A stretch of 64,000 nt of DNA from Ceratorhiza oryzae-sativae. Lineage: Eukaryota > Basidiomycota > Agaricomycetes > Cantharellales > Ceratobasidiaceae. The stretch is taken from positions 1 to 64,000 of the forward strand of contig JARWMV010000008.1 of assembly GCA_030998015.1 (NCBI GenBank), written 5' to 3'. The translations under genes and the position numbers were made by a program. A model generated the notes under the pieces. It was not told where the DNA came from. It did no database searches and worked only from the letters and a program-made list of their open reading frames with translations. Below, in pieces: positions 21,234-32,239 of the stretch (position 1 is the stretch's first letter; each line of letters starts with the position of its first letter).

Positions 21234-24041
21234 TACAGATGTTGTGTGTGAAATCCACAGCAAACCTGCACCTGCAGCTGGTAACTGGCACCCCAGAGTG
21301 CAGACCTGCACCTGCACCCACACCTGCAGCAGGAATGCCAGAATTCCTGCAGTAACCCACATTTTACCTGCATTCCTGCAAGTGCAGGTCTACCTGCTGC
21401 GAAAGGTTACTGCAGCATGATCATATATATACCATTAAATAGAGGAAAATCATAGCTTCCAAAAGATATTGTACATATCACATACAAAAGATTTGAGCAC
21501 TTTCCACAAGGCAAATGGTGTTAGGACAAATGCAATAAAAGGGGGGCTGTGTCACAAAAGTCATCACAATCATAAGTTAAATTATTGATAAAATGTGCAT
21601 GAATCAAGGCATTCCAACAATGTATATATCATATCCGAGAACAATTGTATTGAGGAGATCTGTTATGGATCACTAACATTTTTCTATTATTTTAGTCTGC
21701 TCTGCCAACCTCAAGCAATGCCTCTGTAATTTTCTTGAAATTAAATGAATTTATATGTGTCTGAATTTGTACTATTGGTGTTCCATTAAATATTATAAAA
21801 TATCCTCTTTCCAACGCATATTTTATCGTGATTTCATCTTAAGAACTCAGGGAGATATAGAGGTTGCGATATTTCCTCTTATCAGGAGGTATTGATTACA
21901 ACATTGCACTGCTCATATCTCGGCAACCGCTTATGCTATCAAAGCAATCTTATGCTCTATCGATAGCTAATCTTTGGCGGTATCTGCTGCCCGAAGATCG
22001 TCGCAATCCACCAGATCCTCGCACCAGAATGGTCTGAAGATCATTAGAATCTTACTGGACCATCAATCAAGATCTAATGACTCCAGTGAGTCAGGAGAGC
22101 CTTCCAAATTGATCCAGAAGCTTCTCTGACTCATTTTATGACTCACTGAGATGTAGCCTCTGTTCATTACATGTATATACTATGATAATATGATCTACAA
22201 GCCAATAGCAGGTCTCAGATGCATCAATGCCTTCAATCCACACCCTGTCTTTACTCTCTTATCCTATATTGGGCTAGGGTGTACCCCAAGTATAGCAGTA
22301 CCCTCTTTTGATGATCACACTGGCATGCATGTATCTATTTGGCTCTGGAATGCCCTCCTCAGGGTATAAAAGGACCTCCTCTGAGGCCCTTCCAGACCAC
22401 CTCCTCCCTCCTACTCTTACTCAACCCAGACCAGTTATTGGTTTCTTTTCTCTTTCTATTTCTCTTGTCTGTGTGTGATTTCTTATATAACTAGTACTGA
22501 GGAATAAAGTACCATATTAGTTATATACTGTCTGATTCATTGTATCTTATATACTGAGATATATAAGGATACAATATTGCCTGATTGAGCATGACATTAA
22601 GTACCAGCTATTAGAGGAAATCTAAGTACCTGTAACTGAGGAAGTACACACATTAGGCAGCCCACCATCTATCCTATAAGCTGTCACTTAAGTCTAGTAT
22701 TAAGATTAGTATCAGTTAGTCCAAGCGACTAGGGCTGAACTACATTTAAGATATCTAAGGGAACCTGACCATAGTAGTCTTGCTCTTTATACCTATAAAT
22801 TAGTCAGTTTACACTGTGAAAGATTAAGACTACCTTGAGTGTTACTTGATCACATTGCAACTACTTTGAGCCTTCTTACTCTAGTCTAAGAAATATTGAG
22901 TACCATTAGTGTATACTAACATATCTACATTTGCTTAAGCTCTAGATATTCAAGTGTACCCTGACCCATAACAAGATTGCAGCTAATGAAAGCTGGAAAA
23001 TAATAGCCTGGTGAGTGCAGCCCCTGTTCTAGAATCAAGAAGGCATATTCAGGTGAATCCAACACCACCAATCAATTCAGAGTGCCCAGAGCCCCTCTCC
23101 CAAATTGAGTACTACTCACAGGTGGGCTACACACCTATGAGCTGACCTTCTCTGCTGACATCTCCAGCATTATAGAGCTGTTGCCCCAGGTCTGCGAAGG
23201 TGAACCCATGATATACAACACAAGATCAATGCTACAGCACACTTTGCTAAGTTAAGATGGCCCTCTGAGTCTATCTAAATGTCCAATCTACCTCAAATCC
23301 TCCCAGAAAGCCTGCACACAGGGGTTGACTTAGGTTTCAGTACTCAGGGGCATGTTTCCCTGATTTCCCCTGCTGAATCTTGTCCAATTGAGCTGAAATT
23401 TTGAATAGCACATCTTGTAACATGTTTGCATTCATTGAGTACACAGGAGTGATGTTTGCGCAGCAGGAAATACTAGCACTTGTGGCGCTTTCAGGGGTTC
23501 GCCCCCTATAAACTGCTTATAGCTTGTGCTACACTGGGTCTATGGCTCTGAGAGTGCACTCATTGGGCTCAGCTAGCTTCAGTGCATTGAGTCATATATA
23601 TATGTCATGTATTGCCTTGGCTTTTAAGATATTCATTAGCATGCACTTTGGGCTCATTATTTTACCCACAGTGTTTGCTGTGATTTGACCTGTACACAAT
23701 TTTATTAGAGTGATTAATATACATATTTTGAATGCCCTGATCTCTCTCTATTTTATGGTATCACTCATATGCAATTGTGGTGATGTTTGTGTCACCCTGA
23801 ACTTCCTTTGCAGTGTACTTTCACCTTTTTCCACTCTTGTCATTGCTGTTCATCATATTCTCACCATGTGTGTATCTGCAGGTATCCTGGCATGTATTTG
23901 TGGGTCACTGTGGATTTCCTGCCTGGTTTCCCACACAGTTTTGGCTGTACCAGCACCAGCACCCTGCAGCAGGTATTTGCAGGTATTTTTACCTGCAGAA
24001 TACCAGTATACCAGCTGCCAGTTTCTTGGGCAATATGCTTA
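21234..24041 (-). mobile_element. H3: hAT-like TIR element containing a D LTR
   Basis: Ends TACAGATGTTGTGTG and, from the right, TAAGCATATTGCCC. Perfect 8-bp TSD GTGGAGAA at 21226-21233 and 24042-24049. Minus the D LTR it is about 1.49 kb, matching H1. The conserved core is on the minus strand near 23450-23498 (AGCGCCACAAGTGCTAG). Inserted in the Helitron N-terminal region. Confidence 0.85.
21661..22973 (+). mobile_element. solo LTR, family D, nested in H3
   Basis: 1313 bp, TGTTATGGATCACTAAC to CTGACCCATAACA. TSD AGATC (21656-21660) and AGATT (22974-22978), one C/T difference. A TATA-like GGGTATAAAAGG lies near 22357. Confidence 0.88.
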
Positions 24042-24265
24042 GTGGAGAATGCTAATGTAGACCAAGGGGCTATGCAAGAGCATACTGGTGCCCTTCATAC
24101 CACCCTTACCTATTCACAACTATACAAACATGCCTGGCAGAGACTTAATGCTGGGGGACTGCAACAGGACTCTATTGTTCTCTGCCAACAGTGCAATCAG
24201 GACCCTTGGAGATACAATCTTGCTACAAGTGATGAAGTTGCCCTCATCGTCCCTGATAATGCTAT
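24042..24265 (+). pseudogene. Helitron piece 2
   Basis: Continues piece 1. The frame from 24048 reads NVDQGAMQEHTGAL and YNLATSDEVALIVPDNA, matching the Helitron stretch with conserved R.YNLP...EVA.I.P. It breaks at GCTAT (24261-24265), the TSD of the next LTR. Confidence 0.8.
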
Positions 24266-24721
24266 TGTCAGTGGTGACAAGTCAAGCAATGGCATGGACA
24301 CCTTAGATCACAGGGGGCAGGGCCCAAGGGCAACTTGGCAGTGCCAATGCATGGGGTAAGGGCAACAGCAACATGTTGCAAGGCAGGGATAAAGAAGAGA
24401 ACAAGACTTGTATTTGACAAGGAGGTCAAGTTTGTGAGGAGACCCCATTGAACTTGACCTGGTTTATATACAATCTTCAAGCCACATCAAAACAAAGACA
24501 ACTATGCTACAAGTCACATCACTAAGCAATAGAAGCTGCTGCAGAGCTGCAGAATTTCACATCAAAGTTGAAATACATCTCAGTAAGCAGTCTGAAACAT
24601 TCCATGCGTTACATGATACAGTTGTCACATAAAAGGAAAGTGTGTTTTGAAAATGTTCTTAAAATTTCTAATAACTCAAGATAATATTATGTGATGAATA
24701 TATGCATGTCAGGTTGTGACA
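24266..24721 (-). mobile_element. solo LTR, family B-like, perfect TSD
   Basis: Reverse orientation, TGTCAGTGGTGACAAGTC to GTCAGGTTGTGACA. TSD GCTAT at 24261-24265 and 24722-24726. It contains TTGAACTTGACCTGG and TATATA, as in B LTRs, plus about 90 bp of extra sequence near 24300-24390 not present in B1/B2. Confidence 0.85.
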
Positions 24722-25128
24722 GCTATCAACTGCCAATGTGACATTGTTCTCTTTCATCAGGATGACACATTCCAGAAGATTGACTCATGGAATCCTGCAG
24801 ATGCATGTCTACACCATGTGTTATTCTTCCCAAGAGGAGAGCATGGGTTCCAGAGGCATATTCCAATTCAAGGTGCAGCCTGGCCTCCTGGTGAACATCC
24901 AGTTGCTGCACAGCAAGAAGAAGACAGTGATCTTGATGAAAATCTACAGGACAATGCTGAGCTTTGTGTCCATCAGGGTCAGACTGTTGTATCTGAGCTT
25001 GAGTACTATGCATATCACCTTTTCCCCTGTGAATCATACACAGGTGAAACTCTACCTGCTGGGGACCTGAACTTCCACGTTGTGTGCATATTCTGTGGCA
25101 GAAGGCTATATCAGCAATACTTGGTTGA
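24722..25128 (+). pseudogene. Helitron piece 3
   Basis: Reads INCQCDIVLFHQDD, DACLHHVLFFPRGEHGFQRHIPIQ and RRLYQQYLVD: the conserved ...YPLLFP.GE.GW... and LFQQY.VD motifs upstream of the Helitron Rep domain. It continues exactly into piece 4 (YLVD then LFGNDDQN) after removing the E LTR with TSD GTTGA. Confidence 0.85.
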
Positions 25129-25521
25129 CATCATAAGCCTAGCTCCTGACATGCTCATTGATGTCATTTGCAATATTCCTCTCTCATTTCCTTCATTTTG
25201 CCTGCTCCTTGCAATGTATTCTTGTACTTGTGCTTCCATTTTTGCTTGTTCTCACTTGTCTTGCTTTTTCTTGCTTATCTTCACTTCCTGTTGTGTGTAC
25301 TGTGCTAGCCATTGCTTATTTGGCTTGTAGTAAGCTATCCCTCACTTGTAGCTATCCATTGCTTGTTGTATCATCTCCAAATAATATTTAAGCAAGTCTA
25401 TGAAGTGTCTCTTGTCTCCAGAACACTTCACCTTGTCATTTTACCCACTCTAGTGTTCTGTGACATCTCCACTTACTCCTAAGACCTCCCCCAACCATCT
25501 ACAAGTCATTGGTTGTGACAG
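25129..25521 (+). mobile_element. solo LTR, family E, perfect TSD, altered terminus
   Basis: 393 bp; TSD GTTGA at 25124-25128 and 25522-25526. The first two bases are CA instead of TG (CATCATAAGCC versus TGTCATGAGCC in sisters). The 3' end is normal (GGTTGTGACA). Confidence 0.85.
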
Positions 25522-25974
25522 TTGACCTATTTGGCAATGATGATCAGAACTGCTTACTTTTTCTTCAAAAAACAACAAAACCATTTTACAAGTAGAGCTC
25601 TATGTTGGCCTCTGTGATGCTGCCCATGATGACAATCTCACTTTGGGCTAGCAGATAGGGGGGGGTGATCTTGCCATCCTCTTACTATGGGGGACATTGA
25701 CAAATGATGCAGTCATACCAGGATGCCATGGCTATAACACACTTTCTTGGTGGACCTCAGCCTTTCATTACAATGACTGCTAACCCAAACTGGCCCAAAA
25801 TCCAAAATGGGCTGTTACCTGGACAGACTGCATCTGATAGGCCTGAGCTTTGTGTCTGTGTCTTTGAGCTCAAATGTAGAGAACTGCTGAAGGATATTAC
25901 TCAGAAAAATGTTTTTGGTGTGTGCACTGCTCATGTGCATACTATTGAGTTTCAGAAACATGGCTTGTGGCATG
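25522..25974 (+). pseudogene. Helitron piece 4: Rep domain, N-terminal half
   Basis: GGVILPSSYYGGH, QSYQDAMAITHFLGGPQPFITMTANPNW, DRPELCVCVFELK and HTIEFQKHG are the hallmark motifs of the Helitron_like_N/Rep region. The frame shifts once near 25680. It is cut at WHG by a long-TIR composite. The replication-initiator HUH and Tyr motifs should lie after this point, in piece 5. Confidence 0.88.
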
Positions 25975-26054
25975 GTAGATTCTGGAACTGTTCATGCATG
26001 AACACCCATCTAAGATGAGAAAAAGGCAGCATTTCAGTTATCCTATATGTCAAT

Positions 26055-26295
26055 GAAGATGTTAAACATGCTCATGAAGATGGTCAATGTGTTCATGAAG
26101 ATGCTGAAAACATTCATGGAGATGGTCAATGCATTCATGAAGATGCTGAACATATTCATGAGGACAGTCATTGTGTTCATGAAGATGGCCAATGCATTGA
26201 TGAAGACAGTGAACACATTGATGAAGATGGTGAATGTGTTCATGAAGCTGGTGAAAATGTTCATGATGCTGGTGAAAACACTTGTGAGGCTGGTG
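26055..26295 (+). repeat. 21-bp tandem repeat encoding a heptapeptide
   Basis: About 11-12 copies of TTCATGAAGATGGTCAATGTG with point changes. As 21 is a multiple of 3, one plus-strand frame reads VHEDGQC, IHEDAEH and variants throughout. A shorter inverted array sits at 31283-31345. Unit length and identity are clear; whether it was ever translated is not. Confidence 0.9.
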
Positions 26296-26368
26296 GAAAT
26301 GTGCCATTACAGCATATGAATGTGTGTCTTGGAATTTTGAGAAATTTAACCAGCAAATGCATCATGAA

Positions 26369-27146
26369 TGTTATGACCTGCACAGATAGCCATAACATAA
26401 CAAGAGAATTAGCCTATAATTTATAGCACTTTCTCCTAAATCAAACAAGCTACAAACAAGGTCACATGACCTTGGCACTTAGCCTAGTGCTTATGGTGGT
26501 TAGCTAACTTGCTCCTGCAATTTTCTCCATTGTAACTTGGAGTGAGGAGCAAGTTGTCATGTGATCTGGGTGCTTACAACAGTCACATGACCTTGTGCTT
26601 ATCATGGTTATCTCACTTGCTCCTGCAATTCTCTCCATTGTAACTTGGAGCAAGGAGCAAGTTGTCATGTGACCCTGGTGCTTAACACATTACATGACTT
26701 TGGTGCTTACAGTGGTTACCTAACTTGCTCCTGCAATTCTCTCCATTGTAATGTGGAGCAAGGAGTGAGTTGTCATGTGACTTCATCACTTAAATCATGT
26801 GACCCTTGGACCTTGCATGGCTCTATAAGATTTGGAGCCATGAAAACCCTAAGAGCAACTTACATAAGGGTTATAGACAATCACATGAGGTATCCATACT
26901 GTTTACTCATGACCAGACCACTCATGTGACCTGTAAACACTGTGGACTGCAGAAAGGTATGACTCACACCTTGTGGAATATATAAGAAATAGGGAGCAAG
27001 CTGGAGGACCTCAGCTTGCTTTACCACCACAGGGACCTCAACCATACACTGTAGAATAGAGACACACAATAGATAGAAATAGACAACACAACCAACATAG
27101 CCACTACTTAAGGAAGACCAAAGGATAGTAACAGGGGGTCTTGACA
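26369..27146 (+). mobile_element. solo LTR, family I, with 108-bp tandem repeats
   Basis: 778 bp, TGTTATGACCTGC to GGGGGTCTTGACA. Perfect TSD ATGAA at 26364-26368 and 27147-27151. TATA-like GAATATATAAG near 26980. Contains the repeat array listed next. Confidence 0.85.
26500..26810 (+). repeat. three 108-bp tandem repeats in LTR I
   Basis: Units start at 26500, 26608 and 26716; the last is incomplete and a partial unit precedes the first. Each contains an inverted repeat, ACTTGCTCC ... GGAGCAAGT, and TCACATGACC-like boxes. They could be promoter/enhancer repeats of the LTR. Confidence 0.85.
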
Positions 27147-27151
27147 ATGAA

Positions 27152-28100
27152 GGTGTAATGTAACTCATTCAGATGCTATAACACAAGTACACAAAATATT
27201 TCAAATCACTGTGATGAAAATTTCATTACATATGATTATACTCTCACATTCATCCAATCTCCTTTTATGCAGTAACACATCACTTCACAGATTTCAAACA
27301 TGGCAACCTCTTCTAGCCCATCCTCAGTCATCATCCACCAACTCATCCCTCTCCAAATCATCATCATCATCATCACTATCATGGCAGCTTTCTGCAGCAG
27401 CTGCTGGAATCACTGTCTAATGAATGATGGACAAGCAGCAAAGTTGTATCAGTTCCTGCAAAACAGCACTTCAATCAATTTAAGCCTTAACCCAAGGTTC
27501 CAGTTCAGGTTTGCCTATTTATGAAATGTTTCTCAATTTTGATTAACAACAGTGTAGTAAAATCCAGTTTTCAGGCAGACAAATTGAGGCAGCCAAGGAT
27601 GCATACCAATCTTGTAGTCCCTCTATTTTCACAGGTTTCTGGAGGTCAGCACAAATTCAGTGTGGTGGCTCCCTCCAGCAAACCACTGGGGCACATATGC
27701 AAGACAGCCAGCTGGCAGACATTGTGATACAAGGCCCTGAAGGGCTGGGTAATGAGATGACACAGCTGCACTTGGACTCAGAGCCTGTATCATCAGAAGG
27801 GGATAGCAATACAGAACAGAAGCAGGTTGGCTCAACACCAGGTACATAAAATACAGTGGGCTACAAATCAAATGAGACATGTGACCATCTCAACTATAAG
27901 CTGCTGCAATGTGTTGTGTAGGCTAATTTTTATCAACATAAAATAATGAAAGTTGTGCATATGGCTGATGTCAAGGAGAAATAGGGGAAATAATTGATTT
28001 CATTGTTCCCTTCAATATGTGGCTCAGCAATTGTTTGCCACTCCCCTATCCTCAGCTGTCCCAACACTATATTTAAGGCTTGAAAGCATAGCTGTAGGTT
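27152..28100. other. unassigned sequence inside the composite element
   Basis: Contains a Ser-rich short frame with a TCATCATCATCATCA microsatellite near 27357-27378, and a stretch 27620-27850 with open frames but no recognised motif. The right portion (27930-28100) probably includes the left end of the Tc1/mariner copy; its TIR could not be matched securely. Confidence 0.35.
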
Positions 28101-28118
28101 ATTCAGACTCATTCTATT

Positions 28119-29794
28119 ATGCCTTGTTCTTGCCCACAACACTCTCCTGGAGATTGTGCCCAGATTCTTGCCCTACACAGGGCTGGCTTAACCATCCAAC
28201 TCATTGCTGCCAAACTTGGCATCCCCCCAGCTACTGTTGCTTGTACCTGTTCAAATTATGAAAAGACTTGTAGCTACTATTCAAACTGGGCTTGCTCTGG
28301 CTATCCTTGCAAGCTGCCCCTTGCTGATGCAAAATTTGCCACTGTTTCACTGTCTCACAACTCTGGAATGACTACTTCCTCCATGTCTCAGTTGAGACCA
28401 TTCACTGTCACCTGCATGAGCTTGGCATCAAGAACTATGCCTGTCACTTTGTTCCTTTGCTTACAAAGTGGCACCTCAAGGTGTGTTGTGACTGGGCTCA
28501 AGACCATGCAACCTGGTCAACTTGTGATTGGTGCTATGTTGTTTGTTCAGAGAAGTCAAAATTTGATATTTTTGGCAGCAACAGACCTCTCCACTGCTGG
28601 AGACATCCAGGGCTCTCCCTTGACCCTCACTTCACTTGAAAGGTGGTGAAACATGGTGTGGGAGCAGTATGGTATGCTGATGGGGTGGGCTGTCTGTATT
28701 GTATTGATGGATGTCTTACAGCAATGTGGTATGCCAAGATCATGGGTGAGGACCTCCTAGGTACCCCATGTGACCATTCAATCCCACCCCATTATGCTAT
28801 CTTCCAACACAATCAATGATCCCTAGCACACAGCCATGCATACTCATGACTGTATTGCCAACCACCATCTCTCCCTCCTTTCCTGGCCAGCCAACAGCCC
28901 TGATATGGACCCAATTGAGAATAAATGCCACTTCTTGGAGTGTTGGGCCTGTATGCACACCTGTGCCCCAGAATGCTAATGGATTGTGGGATATTCTTCA
29001 GGAGGAGTGGTGTCATGAGCCACAATCAAAGGTCTGGTGGCTAACCATCATTTTTTTCCTTTGTTTATTACTTTTATCTTGTGGCTTGACCCACTTTCCT
29101 TCCATGAGTAAGCACCTTCACTTGCTTACTGAGCCACATCCTACTCTCTGTCTCTTGCTTACTGATCACTTCCATTCACCTTACTCATCTTACTGTCTTG
29201 CTGGCTGATGGACATACTATTATTAGTAACTGGCTGACAGATCACTGCCAGTCATTCTTACTCATCCTGCATGTATGCTTAGTCACTCCCTTGGTTAGAA
29301 TAGTATAAAAGCAAGGAGAGCAAGCTGGTCTACCCCAGCTTGCTCTACCTTGTCAATTCCCCTCTAAAGCATCCAGTGTGAAGAACAGTCCCTAGCTGAC
29401 TTATTAGCTTAAGTAATGGCTAGCAGGGCTTTGAGTCAAGATCATGCTGCAAGCCCCAGCACTAAGCATATGACTTAGCTGCTGTCCACAGTTGCTCACT
29501 CAACTACAGGTGTCCATCAACCACAAGCACATAAGTGCATACAGTGTCAAGCTGCAAGACAGTAGACACACACAAAGCATCAAGCCAACACAAGCCATGC
29601 ATCAGTCGTAGTCAGGACATAGTCCAAACACATTAAGGGCATTAGCCACTTGTAAAGCAAATTCCAACAACTGCTTCTAGAGGTTGTGACAAGTGGGCCT
29701 GTATTCCTCAGTCTAATATTGACAAAGCATATGATTCTATGATGTACCAAGTGGAAGAACTGATTGTTGCAAAGGGCAGAAATACTTGCTACTA
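28119..29794 (+). pseudogene. Tc1/mariner transposase, split by solo LTR A
   Basis: DDE transposase relic. N-terminal helix-turn-helix: QILALHRAGLTIQLIAAKLG. Middle, in another frame: KSKFDIFGSNRPLHCWRHPG, matching Tc1 W..V.WSDESKF with the first catalytic Asp box changed to CSEKSKF. C-terminal: LLSWPANSPDMDPIEN (the WP..SPD.NPIEN motif) near 28880. A family A LTR then interrupts (29011-29691, TSD AGTGG) and the last ~34 codons follow at 29692-29794 in frame: CIPQSNIDKAYDSM ... LIVAKGRNTCY stop. Frameshifts and lost residues show it is inactive. Confidence 0.88.
29011..29691 (+). mobile_element. solo LTR, family A, perfect TSD
   Basis: 681 bp, TGTCATGAGCC to GAGGTTGTGACA. TSD AGTGG at 29006-29010 and 29692-29696, falling inside a Glu-Glu-Trp codon run of the Tc1 transposase. 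Confidence 0.92.
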
Positions 29795-30740
29795 GTTTGT
29801 GTCTGTCTGATCATAATATAATTGTCTGTTATGTTTGAGAGTTGAGTCTGGATGCATTTTTACTTTGTCATCATCAAATCAAATGGGGCAAACAAAAACA
29901 TATATTTGTCCCTACACTGTTGTAGACCTTATATATTACTGCAGAAACCTGTACAAGAGTTCTTACAGTAGTTTTGAGCTGGTTCTATTACATGCTCTAA
30001 GTATGAATTCACCTACACAACCTGTCACAGCAGATTTAAGTCAAGCCAGTCATGTGTCTCACTTGATTTATAGCCCAATGTAGCAGTGACTCAAGTGGTC
30101 AATATTAAGGTCATGACATTCTACTTGGTAGGGACTCTATCCAATGTTGTATCTCCAATGAAGATCTCTCTCTCTCCTTTCAGTGAAGAAAGATTGCCAA
30201 ATATTGAATCAGTGCTCTCAGCCTGCAATCAGGTTGCTGAGTTATCTGAATATGCCTGGGTGAATGAACTCATTTTGCTGTTGATAGATCAACTCATTTG
30301 CACCTGTTTGGATATCTGGCAACAGCTGAATGAGACAATTGCCCCTTGACATTGTAGTGCAACTCCAATATCTTCATGTTGTGGCAGAGTGTCTCCCACC
30401 CAGCACTCCTTTGGGAAATATTGCCAGCCCCTTTGGAGTATTCAAGATCAACTTAGAGGACCTTATAATTAATTGGACCACAACAGATATCTGGAGCTGT
30501 CTATTTCCTATCTTTACATTACCATACCAGAAGAAGCTGCTGTGAAGCAGATATCAAAGTTTAAAACTGTTGGTAGATGTGGCTTGATGTGCATTTATGA
30601 TACCTTCTTGAACCTAGTGATGAACCATGGAGTTGATCATAATTTGTTGCAAGGGAACCTGGAGAAAGTAACTGAAGAAGCATTGACAAGGTCAGATGAA
30701 GATATAGAGAGCCATTGAATTAGAATAACAGTGTTGTTGA
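29795..30740 (+). other. unassigned ORF remnants (possible captured gene)
   Basis: After the Tc1 stop, three overlapping plus-strand frames (30086-30349, 30330-30545, 30473-30718) look like one frameshifted protein: ACNQVAELSEYAWVNELI, then LGNIASPFGVFKINLEDLI, then LYITIPEEAAVKQISKF and a C-terminus ending DEDIESH. I do not recognise the family. The near end-to-end frames suggest a former gene rather than chance. The right end of the Tc1 copy may be TTGTCCCTACACTG near 29925. Confidence 0.4.
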
Positions 30741-31252
30741 TGTCATGGCCTAGGCAATGAGCATGGTTTTATGCCAATTTTATTTTATTTTATTTTACCT
30801 CCTTCTGGTGTTTGGACAAGTCCTGATTTTTGGATATATGTGTATAATTATTAACTCAGTCACATGACCTTGTTGTTGTTGTCCATTGTTGATGTATTCT
30901 GGAATATTCTGCTGATGTGGCACCTCTTTTATCTATCATACAACTTTGTATTTCACAGGTACAGCCTCATCCATGAATATATAAGGGAGAGTCTGAGAGC
31001 CTCAAGCCTCAGAACTTGACCTCCTGTCAATATCATCTTCTACTGGAGTTGGTCCACAAGCCACTTAGGCCCTGCCCAGTCCTCTTCAGGACAAGCCCAC
31101 CTCTGCATATCCCTGCATGTTGTCACAACCCCCACCTTCACTGCATGTCCACCCTTAGGTGTTGTGGTTTGACCTTTGGCCATCATAGCCCAGAGGTCTG
31201 CCTTTTCCTCACCAGCATTAGGCCCAAGTTGTTCAGGTTGTTGGCTTTGACA
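30741..31252 (+). mobile_element. solo LTR, family C, no TSD found
   Basis: 512 bp, TGTCATGGCCTAGG to GTTGGCTTTGACA. TATATAAGGG and CTCAGAACTTGACCT are present as in other C LTRs. Flanks GTTGA and ATGCC do not match, so a recombination or deletion is likely. Confidence 0.85.
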
Positions 31253-31455
31253 ATGCCACAAATCTGGCAGCAGATGCCAGCTGTGAAGGTGCTCAGCATC
31301 TAAATGAATGTGTTCACCATCTTCATGAACACATTGACCAGCTTCATGAACATATAGGATAACCAAAATGCTGCCTTTTTCACACCTTAGATGGGTGTTC
31401 ATGCATGAACAGCTCTGGCAGGCATCTAACATGCATGAACAGTCACAGAATCTAC

Positions 31456-32239
31456 TGTAGTGGCTCAACATGGACTGCTACACATGCATCTTTTGGTCTG
31501 GCTGGTTGTGCCTCACATATTCTTGAGCCATCAGTTGTTGATGAAATTATCTCTGCTGAGATACCTGATCCTGTTGCAGAACCTTTGCGTTACCAAACTG
31601 TATCTTCATCAGTGCTGCATGGCCCATGCAGTCCTAACCATAGGGATTCACATTGTTGGGACAATGAACAGAAGATTTGCACAAAGGGTTATTGGGCTCC
31701 AAAAGCTTGGTCTAATGAAACTGTCATGGTCAATGACTCATACCCTCAGTATTGCCAACACAATAATGGCAGGGTTGTCATCAAACAAATCAATGGCCAA
31801 AATGTTCAGCTTGACAACAGGAATGTTGTTCCATATAACCAATACTTGTGCTAGAAATTTTACTGCCACATCAATGTTGAAACCTGCTCTGGGATTGGTG
31901 CTGTGAAGTACACCTTCAAATATGTCTACCAAGGAGCTGACTGAATCTCAGTGGAAATGCAACAAAGGGCAGCAGGACAAGCTGGACCTGTTCCACCTGA
32001 GTATGCTAACCTGGATGAAATTGCAGTTCACCTTGAAGGACACTGGATCTCCCATATAAAGCAGTGTGGTGCCTGCTCTGATTCAGACTCCACAAAGAAT
32101 TTCCCAACATTGTTTATCTGCATATTCACCTTGAAAGCCATCAGATGGTAACATTCCAGGACAGTGCCCTAATTCAGGATTTAGTTGCCAAACCAAAAGA
32201 CACCACCCTCACAGCATATTTAAAACTAAACATTTATCC
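31456..32239 (+). pseudogene. Helitron piece 5: Rep domain, C-terminal half
   Basis: Resumes with QHGLLHMHLLVWL (the H.H of the HUH Rep motif region), then DEIISAEIPDP, LHGPCS, DNRNVVPYNQYLC, CHINVETCSGIGAVKYTFKYVYQGAD (from ~31820 to 31942), and further on LDEIAVHLEGH, VTFQDSA and TAYLKLN. These are in order as in fungal RepHel proteins, across three frames. It continues into piece 6 after removal of LTR D: NIYP then DPT. Confidence 0.88.

Larger units (their letters stand above)
25975..31455. mobile_element. composite element with long inverted ends and 21-bp repeats
   Basis: Inverted ends of roughly 70 bp plus repeats: left GTAGATTCTGGAACTGTTCA, right (reverse complement, 31455 leftward) GTAGATTCTGTGACTGTTCA, both followed by CATGCATGAACACCCATCTA, GCAGCATTT and TTATCCTATATGT, then 21-bp repeats. 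Long ends with subterminal repeats resemble Mutator-like elements, but I found no matching 9-bp TSD and no transposase. The inside now holds LTRs I, A and C, a Tc1 transposase and unassigned ORF remnants. The host Helitron resumes at 31456. Confidence 0.6.

Noticed and set aside
26055..26295. 21-bp tandem array as a CRISPR-like repeat
   Set aside because: Units abut without spacers and diverge gradually; it is a minisatellite in a transposon end.
30736..31257. TSD for the C LTR at 30741-31252
   Set aside because: GTTGA and ATGCC do not match and no shift of the boundaries helps.
25975..31455. Assignment of the long-TIR composite to Mutator with a 9-bp TSD
   Set aside because: Flanks TGTGGCATG and TGTAGTGGC do not match well enough; kept as long-TIR, family unresolved.
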